Shown: positions 24,391 to 36,077, counted from the stretch's first letter. The stretch is DNA of 62,000 nucleotides from Acanthaster planci (GCF_001949145.1 NW_019091392.1:745927-807926), one strand, 5' to 3'. A program made the numbers and translations. Notes: a model not told the origin generated them from the letters alone.

Positions 24391-25192
24391 CAGAGACGCA
24401 CCTCGGACACCCATTGGGCACCTGCCGTCCCAGGGAGTACCAACTAAGAGCTTACCCAGGCTCAGTCCAGAGCCACCGAGACCAGAGGGGAAGCGGACCC
24501 GGCGAGTGGTGGTGATGAGACGATCCAGCGAGGGAAGCTGCAACGGATCCCGGCTCAGCACGGTGGTAGAACTGCCCGGCATCAACTCGCGACGCCACAG
24601 CGTTGCCGGGACTGCAAGCACTGCGGAAGAGTCCAACTTAGAGGTTTTCGTTTCACCTCTGAGGAGACGCAGCTCACTCGGTGATGCGACAGTCAGTGTC
24701 GCCAGCAGCTCTTTCAGGACAAGGGAAAGACCGCTGTTGGTACGAAGGTCCGGGCCCGGGACCACCCCAATACCGCCAAGTTCCCCACGGTCATCACATG
24801 CCAATAGTTCGGTAGAACTGAACAATAACCGGCCGTCTGTCAAGACCTGTGGCTACGGCAGCTCCAGACATTTCGAGCTGACTTTGCAGAAGATCGAAGA
24901 AATTAAACCCCACCTAGAGAACGGTTTCCCGCCTGGACCCACGCGGAAAACCGTCCAGAGGAAAAACGCGGTGTCGTCCATGGACCGACGGTACCTGGAC
25001 GAGGTGGATTACCAGGAGTTCAGGAGCAGCGTAGAGGGCAGACGCTTCGCCAACATAAGTGAAATGAAGCATGATTGTGCCGAGGAACTGTTGTCACTGC
25101 AAGAAGATGACTTTGGTCTCCAAGAAGAAACTGAAGACGAACAACTCCGACAGAAATGTCTAAAATGGCTCGAAACTCTACCTCAAAAGTAA
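24251..25192 (+). CDS. Intronless orphan protein, Ser/Arg-rich with acidic helical C-terminus (313 aa)
   Basis: I do not recognise this protein. The ORF is complete. An in-frame TGA at 24239 precedes the first ATG, the context AACCATGG is strong, and TAA ends it at 25192. The DNA is clearly GC-richer than its flanks, as expected of real coding sequence. Residues 1-200 are basic and Ser/Pro-rich, probably disordered. They include a run of seven serines (14-20) and four basophilic-kinase-type sites: RRSS (90-93), RRHS (114-117), RRRSS (138-142) and RRS (165-167). Residues 205-313 are more ordered in composition and turn acidic. They end in a likely helix, EDEQLRQKCLKWLETLPQK. There is no signal peptide or membrane segment. 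A phosphorylation-regulated cytosolic or nuclear adaptor is conceivable, but that is inference. It lies ~36 kb upstream of foxA on the same strand. Confidence 0.75.
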   Translation: MVIALSQYCPRTTSSSSSSSPALRMSSKPGLRQQLLRKTHGVSIRADRDAPRTPIGHLPSQGVPTKSLPRLSPEPPRPEGKRTRRVVVMRRSSEGSCNGSRLSTVVELPGINSRRHSVAGTASTAEESNLEVFVSPLRRRSSLGDATVSVASSSFRTRERPLLVRRSGPGTTPIPPSSPRSSHANSSVELNNNRPSVKTCGYGSSRHFELTLQKIEEIKPHLENGFPPGPTRKTVQRKNAVSSMDRRYLDEVDYQEFRSSVEGRRFANISEMKHDCAEELLSLQEDDFGLQEETEDEQLRQKCLKWLETLPQK

Positions 25193-25639
25193 AATTTAAT
25201 GCAAATCCAAACAATGTACATTTATCTAGAGATATTATGCAAGATAGGCCTACGTGTACTTTTTTTATACTTTTGTACTTCGCGAAAAAATTGTTAGAAA
25301 TACTTGTGCAGTTTCTTATCATTATGTAATTAATGAAATGCTTCAAAGGTAAGTGCCTATCCAGTAATGCAGGCTCTACTAACCGCAACACACACAAAAG
25401 AACTTGTTACTAGATGGAAATGTTGGGGCTATCTGCTCACTTTTTTAGGGGGGGTATAGATGAAGTATTTTTGTGGATGGGGGTAATCGATGTGCAAATC
25501 ACAGGGCAATGGTGAGTGTTTTAGTGTTCCCATTATCTAGGAATAAGACGAATTTCAAAAAGGTCCAAAGTACTGATTCACATTACAGATTTTAGATGAG
25601 TATTACTATTAGAAAAGGAATGCCCCATAGGCCTATGAG
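25193..25639. other. 3' flank of the orphan gene
   Basis: AT-rich sequence after the stop codon. No canonical AATAAA was found close by, so the 3' end of the transcript is not placed. Confidence 0.35.
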
Positions 25640-25870
25640 CCTCTTTTAAAGTGTAGCTTCAATGAAGTTCTCTTTGACACAATTTTCCTTCAACTGTGTA
25701 TTTTTCTTCAATTATATGAAAACTCTTTTACCTTCCTATTTGGTTAAATTTATTGAAAAGTGCTCTTCTAAAACTTTTATGATTATCCATGCTTTCATGG
25801 ACAACTGAGGGCACTGTTGCTGTGAAGTCATCTAGGTAAGATATAGTTCAGTTCATTGGCTTTACTGTTC
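25640..25870 (+). repeat. Dispersed repeat, copy B
   Basis: Diverged partner of 13180-13380, in the same orientation. The conserved block ACTGAGGGCACTGTTGCTG carries GGGCACT where copy A has GGGCGCT, a typical CpG-decay change. Confidence 0.75.
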
Positions 25871-28800
25871 AAATTATGAACCCAGAATTGACTTACTGGA
25901 AACATTTCTGAGAAAGGGGATGATGTTTGCTTAATACTATGGCCATAATCAACAATGAATCAGCAAAGAGGAGACAACTGAGTTCAGTCGGGCTTTTTTG
26001 TGTCCAAACCATAAAGCTGTGTAGCGTATACATATGTAGAACTGTGGTACAACCTAATTTACCATTCAGGCTTCTTCCTGAGATGACATCACAGTTTTGT
26101 TCATGGATATGCAAAATCTTTAGCATAAAAATGCAAAAGGCAGTAAAATACCCTTTAAAACAGTGAAACAAAAGTTGAAAAGGTAAACTGAGACACAACT
26201 GTGCAGTTTTGAAAGTTTGTATAAAAGCAAATCGAAGTTGCAGCTACCCTTTCGGTTGAGTACTGGCATACCATTATCAGGAGTAAAACATTGTATACTA
26301 AATGGCGAAATCATTTTCAAAACAGCTGATTCACTTTTTCACTGTCGAAACTTTCCCGTGATAATTCGAGAATTCAATCAAGGTGTATATATATTTAAAA
26401 TGAATTTTAAACATTTTGTATCGAGCCATCTCCCCAACCAAAAGACAGTGGCGAGGAGATGGCAGGACGTTATCTGAAACACGATAAAACGATTGTATTG
26501 TTTTAATTTATTCCATACTTTGTTTAAGAGAACGTGTTCAATTTTTAGTATTTTGGGGGTAAAATTCAGCTCACAAAGCTCACAACACGAAATAATAGAT
26601 ATATAGTTTCTCGTGGCTGCTTTTTCTAAATGGAACGACCGTCATAACTAAACGAATTAGCACTGAAAATAAATCTCTGTAGAAACATTCTTTGCACCCA
26701 CATAAGGTTTTAAGTTTTATAGTAGTTCACTAAACAGTTCAGTATTCCTTGTTAAATTTTGTACATAAATGGAAAAAACGAAGTTGCCATTTTATGTAAC
26801 AAACAGAAACGCACAATATCTTTGAATTCTGACATTATTTTAGGGGAAAGACTCAGTATTTCGTTCACTGCACCCGGATGTAGTGATCTTGAAGTGATGC
26901 TTATTGCCTAGATATCCCTCAAGAGATTGATCAACTTTACCCAGCGGGCCAGGTGCAACGCAACGGTGTGCATGCCGAGGGCTAGGGGAGGAATGGGCCT
27001 CAGCCCCGGTATTTCCCCGCACGTGCACCGATGCTCTGTAGAATGTAAGTAACGTCTGGCGTGCTAAGACGGCGGACCGGGCTGCTCTTACACTGGACAT
27101 CATGTACGTGTATATAGATCGTGGAAACTGCATTGGTAATGAACGCGCGTGTGCACCAATCGGGGCGAGAATGTGGTTGGAGGGAAGGCCACATATTTTG
27201 GTAAAAAGACAAAAACATTTGGCCTTCTTTTCCGCGGGAAGCGGAGGAGGGGCACGCAATTATGCCGCTAGGTGCTGCGTTAGGAATTTTCTGAATGAAA
27301 GCATCTGGGAGCTACTGTCAACTTTCACTTGCCGTTGGAGGAAAGTGCTGCTAATTTTCTATTCTAGGACGTGGCTTTTACAAAATATTGCTTGCTTGTC
27401 TAGAATATCAGACAACAGTTTTTGCAAAGTCATGGTTCGTCCACTTGCCTCAAAACTTGACTTATACAATAAATATTCACCCCCTCCTTCTGCCGCAGTA
27501 CTTAAGTAAGTCTCCAAATTTTTTGCAGTTCTGTTGCGTGTATAACGCAGTTTATAATGGCAATTTGTGGCTGATTGCCAGGCACTGGGGTAAATGTCCT
27601 GATATTATGGTGCCTTTCGCAACTAACTAGTCACAAGTTATTGAAAAATGACACTTTTAGGCTCACAGCATGAGACCAAATACGCTTGGGGGATTATACT
27701 CAAACAATGGCCAATGATTAGCAGTTGAAATAAGTGGGGCAGATGGCAGATGACCCCTGCTCAAGCTCCCCCCCCCCGTTCGTTGCCCCGCTTACAACCT
27801 CACGAGNCGTTGCCCCGCTTACAACCTAACGAGTGTCTCCCCCCCCCCCCCCCCAACAAATGTGTGCTCAAGTGCCCCCGGATAAATTGGACCCCGTTCC
27901 ACCACTATTACATTACTGTTTTAAGGGTAACAGGTGTCGGTCTTATCCACTGAGGTCATTTTACGAGGTTGAAAACCTTCGGTATACGTTTACCGTAGAA
28001 CCTAGCACACTAAGGACTAGCTGCGATCACGTGACTTGCAGAAAATCATTGTTCTGTGTCATGATGCAAGTCACCCCCACACCTCCTTTCCAACTGAACT
28101 TCGACTACTTCGTCTCGGCATGGCAGAAAGCAGTTGTGCAAGATGTTTGTAAAGTGGGGCGAGTCATCCTGCAGACATCAGACCTACCAAATGGGGTAAA
28201 GAACTATTAACATTGAAGAGTGGCTGCGTCTTTAAACTGACTGAATACCCTGAGGAGTCTGGAGTAAAGATCACAAGGCAGCGTGGGCATATGGTATAAT
28301 TTACTCTCGTTATTTACGACTGACAAACGGAGTTTGAATTAAAATCACGACCGTGAGTGCGCGTGCAAGACAGCACATCCCTCGATGACTTACATTAGTA
28401 TCTGTTTTTCACTGCAACTCTGGCATTGTTTCCATTCGGAATGCATGCATCAGGATGCTCTGAGCTATCAAAAAATGGAAAATCTTCAAGGCACAGAAAA
28501 GGAAAGCAAGATTGGCATGCTGGGGTACTAATCACTGACACCTGAGGGCGCTTCTGCTGGGTCATGCCACTTCAAGGCTTTTCTGTATAACCGTGAATCA
28601 AATAATAATAAACATAATAATAATTATGCCCAGTGTCTGTCAATCATACATTAGCATAACAAAGAAAGTCACCACTGAAACCGAAACAAATTTTCCACCA
28701 GCTGTGTACTGTGTGCTTTTTTCCCTCAGATAGCACGTGAAAGGTTTTTTTGGACTATATTGAAATCTCATTTGCAAGACCCTAAAAATAAAATGAACTA

Positions 28801-30151
28801 TTTTGGCCTGAAGGTGCATTTTACTTAAGTTGAAAGATACCATTTATAAAAGTTGCATCACTAAGGCACTTTGAAAAACATTTTCACCTGTAAGGTCTCT
28901 CTCTCTCTTTTATATTAATAATAAGCGACAAGTAGTCATCCATAACAACCTCGTGTGCCTAGGGGAAAAACAATTTTAACGTATCTATTTTGTACACCTA
29001 AAGAAACAAGAAAGATCATAAAGTAACAGCTTTGATTTTAGATGGTTTCTGAAGGGAAAAAATAGAAGAATATGACACTGAACGTTTTAGACCTTAACGT
29101 TCAGAGGGCCACTCACGCTTTAGGTCCACTTACTTACGTGCGTGATCGTTATGAGTGAAAAGGTGCATGGTTTGAATGTAAGTAAAGCCGACGACCTTTC
29201 TGAACGGTGTATAGAAACCTCTACGCAGTTCAATATTTAGTGCTTTTGACAAGAGTGTTTCTTTCTTGCTGAAACTGGCTGATACAAACAGTAACTGTCG
29301 TGCAGTCATATCACATTTTATATCAAGGCTGAAGCTCAGCTGGGTGTTCAACATGACAATGTCAAATTTCAGGTTGCAGACATGGAAAACAGTAGTTCTC
29401 GCGCCCTCCATGCTCCATCCAGGTGTGGGCTGGGAGGAGGCGGGTACGACGTTCACTGTATTAGTTCGTGCTCTGAACTTTCTATTTCCACATCATGTCG
29501 TGACCTTGACTGTTCAGCATTTGACTATGTCATCAACTACGCGTTGGTATTGGTCCTGCTGCGAACCTTCGAGTACTTGATACACGTACCAATATGTGTC
29601 AGAGGTGATCGTGGTAGTGAATGAGAACGGGAGATTTATTCTTGTGCAGGTTGAAGGGTTTACGGGCCGGTCATTGAAGTTCAGAAAGTCGATATTTGGC
29701 TGAAGACTGCATGATATGAACTTGGAAGGATGTTGGCGTATATTACTGAATAACGAAACGTGTAGCAAACTAGGAATATATACCGGCTAAGAGGAATGAA
29801 AACCAAAACTGAGTCTTCGATAATTATCCCATATTCAGTCGTGAATAAGGTGCCAAATAGTAGTATGGTGGTGTTGAGTTGATGATGGAAAATATAGATA
29901 CCGTCCAACCAGCAAAAGCGTGAACACGTAATGTCTACATGGTCTATTTTGATCTATTACAGGCATCACGCGTTGTTGGTCCTACAACACAAGGTGTTAT
30001 TTACCAGACCATATAACCAGTCAAATATTAATAGGCATTAACGCAGCAGTTTGGGCTCTGTGCTGTGTCGGTGTCACGTCTGAGCCATTGGCAAACTTGC
30101 AAGTGCAGCAAAAAATTAAAAGTAAACGTGAAAAGTATAAGTGAAAGGTGA
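25871..30151. other. Noncoding stretch
   Basis: No gene recognised. It holds homopolymer C runs at 27768-27777 and 27839-27854, a single N at 27807 flanked by a 26-base direct duplication, a CTGAGGGCGCTTCTGCTGG block at 28543-28561 resembling the core of the dispersed repeat, and an AATAAT microsatellite near 28600. The ORF at 27.1-27.5 kb has no supportable identity. Confidence 0.4.
27781..27833. repeat. 26-bp direct duplication around a single N
   Basis: The bases 27781-27806 (CGTTGCCCCGCTTACAACCT then CACGAG) recur at 27808-27833 with one difference. A single N at 27807 lies exactly between them. Poly-C runs flank both sides. This looks like two contig ends that overlap but were not merged. 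Confidence 0.9.
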
Positions 30152-30179
30152 AGTCCATTTGAATTAATTCAAATGGACT
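30152..30179. repeat. Perfect 28-bp palindrome
   Basis: The half-site AGTCCATTTGAATT is followed directly by its exact reverse complement, with no spacer. Immediately after it, ACTAGAGGGAATT is repeated twice (about 30178-30204). Confidence 0.95.
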
Positions 30180-30475
30180 AGAGGGAATTAACTAGAGGGA
30201 ATTTTTGTGATTACGTCAAAACTCCAGGGGAGCCTTGGTTTGAATGTCGTGGAGGGACTTGAGATAGTGTGATGATCGGGTGTGAAAACCCACGCGTGTC
30301 CAAATTTCTCAGGCGCTGCAGCAGCCAAGTGGTTACTGCATACCGGCGGCCTTAGCCAAGTTGACACAACCAGTGTAATTTGGCAGACCATTCACCTTGC
30401 GTCCGAAAGCCTTAGTTGCGTCCAAAAGCGGCAAGGAGTGAACGAGTAAGCTTGTGCAGGGCGCTGCATTATGAT

Positions 30476-32593
30476 TAGGGGTGTGCATTTGCGGGTATTT
30501 TTAGAACCGGGTACCCGTTGTTTGTAAACATCGGGTACCAGGAAAAGAGATCACTTAACAAATGGCATTGCACGCCACCCGGTGGATCATGTGCCCAAGA
30601 CACGGTTCTTTTGGGTACATAGGAAGCAAGCAGCACATTGTTCTAAACGTCGGAGTTAATCTCTCCTACCTTTTTATCAAACGAAATTGTTACCTTCACT
30701 TTGTAAATTGTTTTTTGGTGGGTATATGAAACAGAAAAACAAATCCTCACGGGGAACGTCAGAAAAAAGGACAAAGCTGCAAACCACCTATAAACGTACC
30801 TGCAACCGCACAAAGGAAATGTCCCGGCGTGCACAAATGTGAGCGCTGGTCGTGTCGCGGGCGGACCAGATGCTATGTACGTCACAGGTTAAAAGGCTTT
30901 AAGTTTTATGTACCAAAATACCACCGTAACTCGAACAATGCCCACACCATTATATCCACTTATTTTGAAGTTTCTGATTAAAAAAAACCGCCACCAAAAT
31001 GCTTCAAACGGCGTTGAAAGTATCGGAAGTCTTTATAGGGTAAGGAGTCATCGCAAGTGCATTTCGTTTCTCACGGGCGATAAATATTTCTTAAGGATAA
31101 CTCCATTCCCCTGAGGTTCAAATTTTACGAGATTTTAATGTATAAGTACTTCGACAAGTGACATTTGATTGGCCAACTGTATTATGACTTGCACCTGTCA
31201 ACATTTCCCTTTTTTCGAATGAAAAAATACTTAGATTTGAAATGCTTTTGTACATACAGAAAACATCCTTCCTGCTTTTTTGGTCAATTCCTCATCCACA
31301 GTTCCGCTGAATCACTGAGGAAATTCATGTTGCTTTAATTTAAAAAACTTTGAAACGGCATTTTTCTTTGTATAAAAAACTTAACTGGTTCTCTGACTCT
31401 TTGGGTTTGTAGAGCACATTTAGTGCTTTGGTTATAAAAAGAGGCCGATCAACCGCACAGTTTGTGCGTGATCACTACTTTATACCACACGCCGTGTGGA
31501 GTCCCAGTCCGCTCTCGCTTCGTCGTCAATCCGACATAAAGTAATTTTCATTCATGTTGTTTTATTTGACAAAATCTCTTAAATCAAACAATTAGCACTA
31601 CTACTTCAAACGTCATTTAGGCCAACAGGCAAATACAAATACAGCCATGCAAGTGTACATCAACAGCGCTTCCACCTCAGAAGACAAAATTCCTTCGGTC
31701 TCTTGTTCATATAGGTTTGGTACAGTCATTTTCCTAGTTCCTAAAAAAATCCTCAAATTCGAGTGAAATATGGTCAGAAGTCAACTTTGTGTTTTGGACA
31801 TACTCCAATTTTTTTTCTTCAAAATTTAAGCTTTTATATTTGGACTCACAGGATGGATCGACGAAAGTGACTACGACACTTTTCCTAGTTCTGGGTCAGC
31901 CAGAATCATTGTAAAAAGTTGCTTTTCTAATAAAGTTTTTTTAATTTTGAGAAAATTAGATGAAAAATAAGAATTCCAATGAATTAAAAAGGTAGAAATT
32001 GCGTAAAATTTGATTCGACCTTTCAACTGTACAGTGAGCCATCAACGGTACCTTCCCCGCGCTGCACAGTAGATGAACCCATATACTTCACATTCATTGC
32101 TGCTGCGCCCGTGTAGGTAGAAAAGCTTGCAGTTTTCGGTAAATTAACAAAAACGGAAACTCTAAAAAAGTCATTTTGATTAAGCGGACATTAGAAGCAA
32201 AGGTTTATATGACCATTCAATCTAAAGAAATATCTGAAATCACACGTAGCGAGTGACCTATCGCCCGTGAATTTTAGTGCTTTTTCGCTCTTGTGAACTA
32301 GGAAAGTTCCGGAACTAGGAAAACGACTTGAGGTACAACGGGCGGAGTGGATAACAAACTTAGCTGTCGATCTCCGAATTCAAGTTTCATGTACGACCGC
32401 GGGACCGGGTTTCATCGGCACGTTGGTTTTCCATGAAGTCTGCCGTTCAGTAAGAAATTTCACAGACGTTTTATACATGGATGTTTGTTCCTAATTAATT
32501 TACTTTTTTACGGGTACCCGGCCCGAAAAATGAAACCGGGTTTTGAAATCGACGGGCTCGTACCCAGGTACCCGGGTACCCGGCACAGGCCTA
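30476..32593. mobile_element. Nonautonomous hAT-like DNA transposon (2118 bp)
   Basis: The ends are imperfect inverted repeats: TAGGGGTGTGC on the left, and TAGGCCTGTGC when the right end is read inward. Both are followed by GGGTACCCG words (30511-30530 and 32510-32583). The element is flanked by ATTATGAT (30468-30475) and AGTATGAT (32594-32601), an 8-base target-site duplication with one mismatch. Eight-base duplications and TAG/CAG ends are the hallmark of hAT elements. The interior has no ORF above about 80 codons and no transposase motif. It contains repeated CCTAGTTC/GAACTAGG words near 31730, 31880 and 32296-32320. It would depend on a transposase encoded elsewhere. Confidence 0.75.
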
Positions 32594-33355
32594 AGTATGA
32601 TGGCAATGAGCCGCTTCCCATAGGTGCTTTAGAACCCGCCGGGCGCGAGCAAAACCCTCTGACGTAGAAGGTTGTTGAATTGCTGAAGTCATACGAGCAA
32701 GGGTGGATCAATTAAGAACCGGTTTTCAGTGCCGGAAAATTTCTTTATTGGCGAGCGGGGGCAGAAATGTGATTTTTTCATGTAACCTTTTGCTTAATTG
32801 TCTGTGGGGTGAGGCTACGTTTTAGACTTTTGACACGGTGTTTGAAGGGGGGATTTTAGAGCCCCCCCCCCAATAATCGCCATTCCGCCATTGGTTTTCA
32901 TTTTTTGGCTCCTTTTTTGGGGCCACGGCTCCTGGTAGCCCCCTGAATCCGCCCTTGGGGAGGAGTTTTAGAATGAAAATCACTCTGATTGTAGATTAAA
33001 ATAGTTTGAAAAAGAACCCCTTCCAGTTTAACCTCGAGTGACATAAGAAAATTTCACTCCAATTCATTCTCCTAATCGGAGGGAGTGAATTCGTACTCTT
33101 GGAATTAAGAGACTATAATGCTACGTCAGAAGGGTATAGAGATTTTCAGTGAAAGTTGATCCCTGATGGCGCGCTTCCGGAATCCTTGGATAGGAAAAAT
33201 AACGTGCACAGATTTTAAAATTTGTAATATTTTTTCGTTCAGTTATTTCTTAAAAAATCCAACTCGGAAAAAGGGTTTTGGAAAATATTTGCTAGTATAT
33301 CAATTTGTAGAAACTGAAAAATCACTTGACCTAAAAGAGAAATATCCTGCCAAAA
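32594..33355. other. Noncoding stretch before the assembly gap
   Basis: No gene recognised. It includes a C-run near 32862-32871 and ends at the N block. Confidence 0.4.
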
Positions 33356-34068
33356 NNNNNNNNNNNNNNNNNNNNNNNNNNNNNNNNNNNNNNNNNNNNN
33401 NNNNNNNNNNNNNNNNNNNNNNNNNNNNNNNNNNNNNNNNNNNNNNNNNNNNNNNNNNNNNNNNNNNNNNNNNNNNNNNNNNNNNNNNNNNNNNNNNNNN
33501 NNNNNNNNNNNNNNNNNNNNNNNNNNNNNNNNNNNNNNNNNNNNNNNNNNNNNNNNNNNNNNNNNNNNNNNNNNNNNNNNNNNNNNNNNNNNNNNNNNNN
33601 NNNNNNNNNNNNNNNNNNNNNNNNNNNNNNNNNNNNNNNNNNNNNNNNNNNNNNNNNNNNNNNNNNNNNNNNNNNNNNNNNNNNNNNNNNNNNNNNNNNN
33701 NNNNNNNNNNNNNNNNNNNNNNNNNNNNNNNNNNNNNNNNNNNNNNNNNNNNNNNNNNNNNNNNNNNNNNNNNNNNNNNNNNNNNNNNNNNNNNNNNNNN
33801 NNNNNNNNNNNNNNNNNNNNNNNNNNNNNNNNNNNNNNNNNNNNNNNNNNNNNNNNNNNNNNNNNNNNNNNNNNNNNNNNNNNNNNNNNNNNNNNNNNNN
33901 NNNNNNNNNNNNNNNNNNNNNNNNNNNNNNNNNNNNNNNNNNNNNNNNNNNNNNNNNNNNNNNNNNNNNNNNNNNNNNNNNNNNNNNNNNNNNNNNNNNN
34001 NNNNNNNNNNNNNNNNNNNNNNNNNNNNNNNNNNNNNNNNNNNNNNNNNNNNNNNNNNNNNNNNNNNN
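33356..34068. other. Assembly gap (713 Ns)
   Basis: Unknown sequence. Apparent long ORFs crossing it are artefacts of translating N. Confidence 1.
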
Positions 34069-34151
34069 ACGTAAGCGCATGCGGCTCATGAATAAATAGT
34101 TTAGGACCCTCCCGAGCCAGGCAAGTCCAATCTCCATTCCTCCTTTTCTTT

Positions 34152-34370
34152 GCAATTCCTGCCCTGTCGACTGTGAGAATAAGTATCCGAGAAGGGGCTA
34201 TGGGCCTCAAGCTAGACCAAGAGAGGACCTATTTTCTTAACAACGGAGGCTCCTTTGGTGGGAACTGAACTTCGCTGGTTCACGAACGTCTAAGAAATGC
34301 ACGCGTCACGGTCGCATGGCTACCAACAATTTGAACACTTCCAACCAACCCGGCTTCTGTTCAATACTAT
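34152..34370 (+). repeat. Inverted repeat pair, left copy
   Basis: This matches the reverse complement of about 37150-37395. Exact shared blocks include AGACCAAGAGAGGA (34214-34227), AACGGAGGCTCCTTTGGT (34242-34259) and GAACTTCGCTGGTTCACGA (34267-34285). Similarity decays at both ends. The left copy begins close to the assembly gap. Confidence 0.85.
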
Positions 34371-34539
34371 TCTGATACTCAGCAACTGATTCGCATCAGG
34401 TTCACATTCAACATTTTCTTCAACAAAACCTACACTAATTTAATATCAACAAGTTGACGTTATCATTCATTTCTGGAAACAAAACAAGGATTTCTGGAAA
34501 GCACCATAAAGACACTGTACAGCTCGCACGCCGCCAAAG

Positions 34540-34757
34540 GAAACCCGAAGACAGAAGACAGTAGGAAGCAGTTACAATTTTAGAGGTGGGGTGAAGATCC
34601 CAGAGGAATATTCTTGGAAAACCCACAGAATCAAGTTAGGAACCAAAAACCCAGTCCAGATGTGGACTGGGTCAGGAGTTGAACCTACAGGCCCAGCCGC
34701 CGCCGCTGCAACAGGCAAGATACAGACTGGCTGCACCACTTCCTTTCCTCCAAGATG
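34540..34757 (-). mobile_element. tRNA-headed SINE (copy 2, truncated)
   Basis: Read on the minus strand, it carries a B box GGTTCAACTCC (reverse complement of 34675-34685) and the same body as the copy at 4.2-4.5 kb. For example, GAAGCAGTTACA(G/A)TTTTAGAGG and the AAAACCCACAGA block are shared, at roughly 85% identity by eye over about 105 bases. The ATT tail is missing. The tRNA-like head differs more between copies than the body does. Confidence 0.7.
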
Positions 34758-35770
34758 CATACACCAAGTGGGTCAACATTCGGCCTACATGTAGACAGAG
34801 AAATTACAGCCAGACAAGAAGCCCGATATTATGAGACACGAGGGGAAAGAAGTTGTAGAACTTTAACCTGTAGAATACCTCAATTAATCTGTCCGATTCC
34901 CAAAGCATGCGTAAAGCAGGTACATGTTTGGGCTTGTTCACCATGTACATGTATTTTTTTTTCAATTTGAGTTCAAGAACCATCTGGTGCATTGAAATCG
35001 CGACGTTACATCACGTGCGCGTTCAACGTGCTGTGGACTTGTTTTTATTCCAAGAACAACCCCACTCTACGCAATCAGATACGAATGTGTCGCCGGGATC
35101 AATGGCCTGTTTTGTGAACAGCACGTCAAAAGTTCATGAACAGCTGAGCATTCGTTGTTTTTTTTTTAACCCTGCGGTGTCGTCCTTGACGGTCGCCGTT
35201 CGGGGGGGGGGCTGACGTTGCAGGGTTGTCCTTCGAGTTGTTGCTGGGCGCGGTGCACACTGGTAAGTTCCAGATACATTAATTGACCGACACTGTGCAG
35301 CTGGGAGCAGGAACATAATTTTTTTCATGTCAACATTAACCGTTTAAAGCTTTTGGAAACAAGCATCCAGTGCCTAGGTTATTGCCAGACAGTGAAGCAA
35401 TGTGAGAATTAGGCCCCATACACCTGGTTCTTAGCACCGAAGAGGTTCGGTTTATTTTCTCTGGAAAAAACGAGTCGGTAAAGTCTCCATTCCTTTAATT
35501 AAAGGAGACATGAAATATAATTTTTGTGACTTGAATGTATGTAGGAAACTATCTTGCATTGCTACCGTGTCGTCGCATCTCCTTTGTGGCAGTGAAAACA
35601 TTAACTAACTGGTTTTTATGCTCTTGAAAATTTCCATATGAATGAAAGCTTTGTGTCTTTTAAGGCAGAACAGTAATTAGCTCTGTTTCTTCATTTTCTT
35701 GGGGCACGTTCAATTTTTGTACTGTTTATAGTCTTATATTTCTTTTTTTGGACATGAGTCCAAAAACCTT

Positions 35771-36077
35771 GACATATAATAGGGGGAATTGTGAAGAATG
35801 AATTTTTATAGTGTTTCTTTTGTTCTTTATTATGTTCCTTGTGTGACAAAAGACAAAATAGCCTCCTCTTAAATATGATAAATGGATTTTCTACGAGCGG
35901 AAAACTTGCAATTTTCATGTCACTTTCAATGAAAACAAGTACCGATATTAAGATCTTGTGTAACGTGTTTGAGATGTTGAGCTGAATGCCCACATTAAGT
36001 GGAGGCTAAAAGAACATAATAAAGAACATAAGAAAAACTACAAAAATTCGTCCGTCACAATTACCCCTATTATATAA
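35771..36077. mobile_element. ~300-bp foldback (MITE-like) element
   Basis: The left arm (35771-35845) contains TATAATAGGGGGAATTGTGA and TTGTTCTTTATTATGTTCC. The right arm (about 36003-36077) contains their complements, with about ten mismatches by eye. A second inner pair, TAGCCTCCTCTTA against TAAGTGGAGGCTA, extends the stem. There is no coding capacity. It is similar in architecture to, but different in sequence from, the foldback in suox intron 2. Confidence 0.8.

Noticed and set aside
24223-24843. 206-codon minus-strand ORF
   Set aside because: Antisense shadow of the GC-rich orphan gene. It has no start-site support, and the plus-strand frame is longer and better supported.
33166-34210. 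Long ORFs of 274-323 codons on both strands
   Set aside because: They are open only because the 713-base N gap lacks stop codons.
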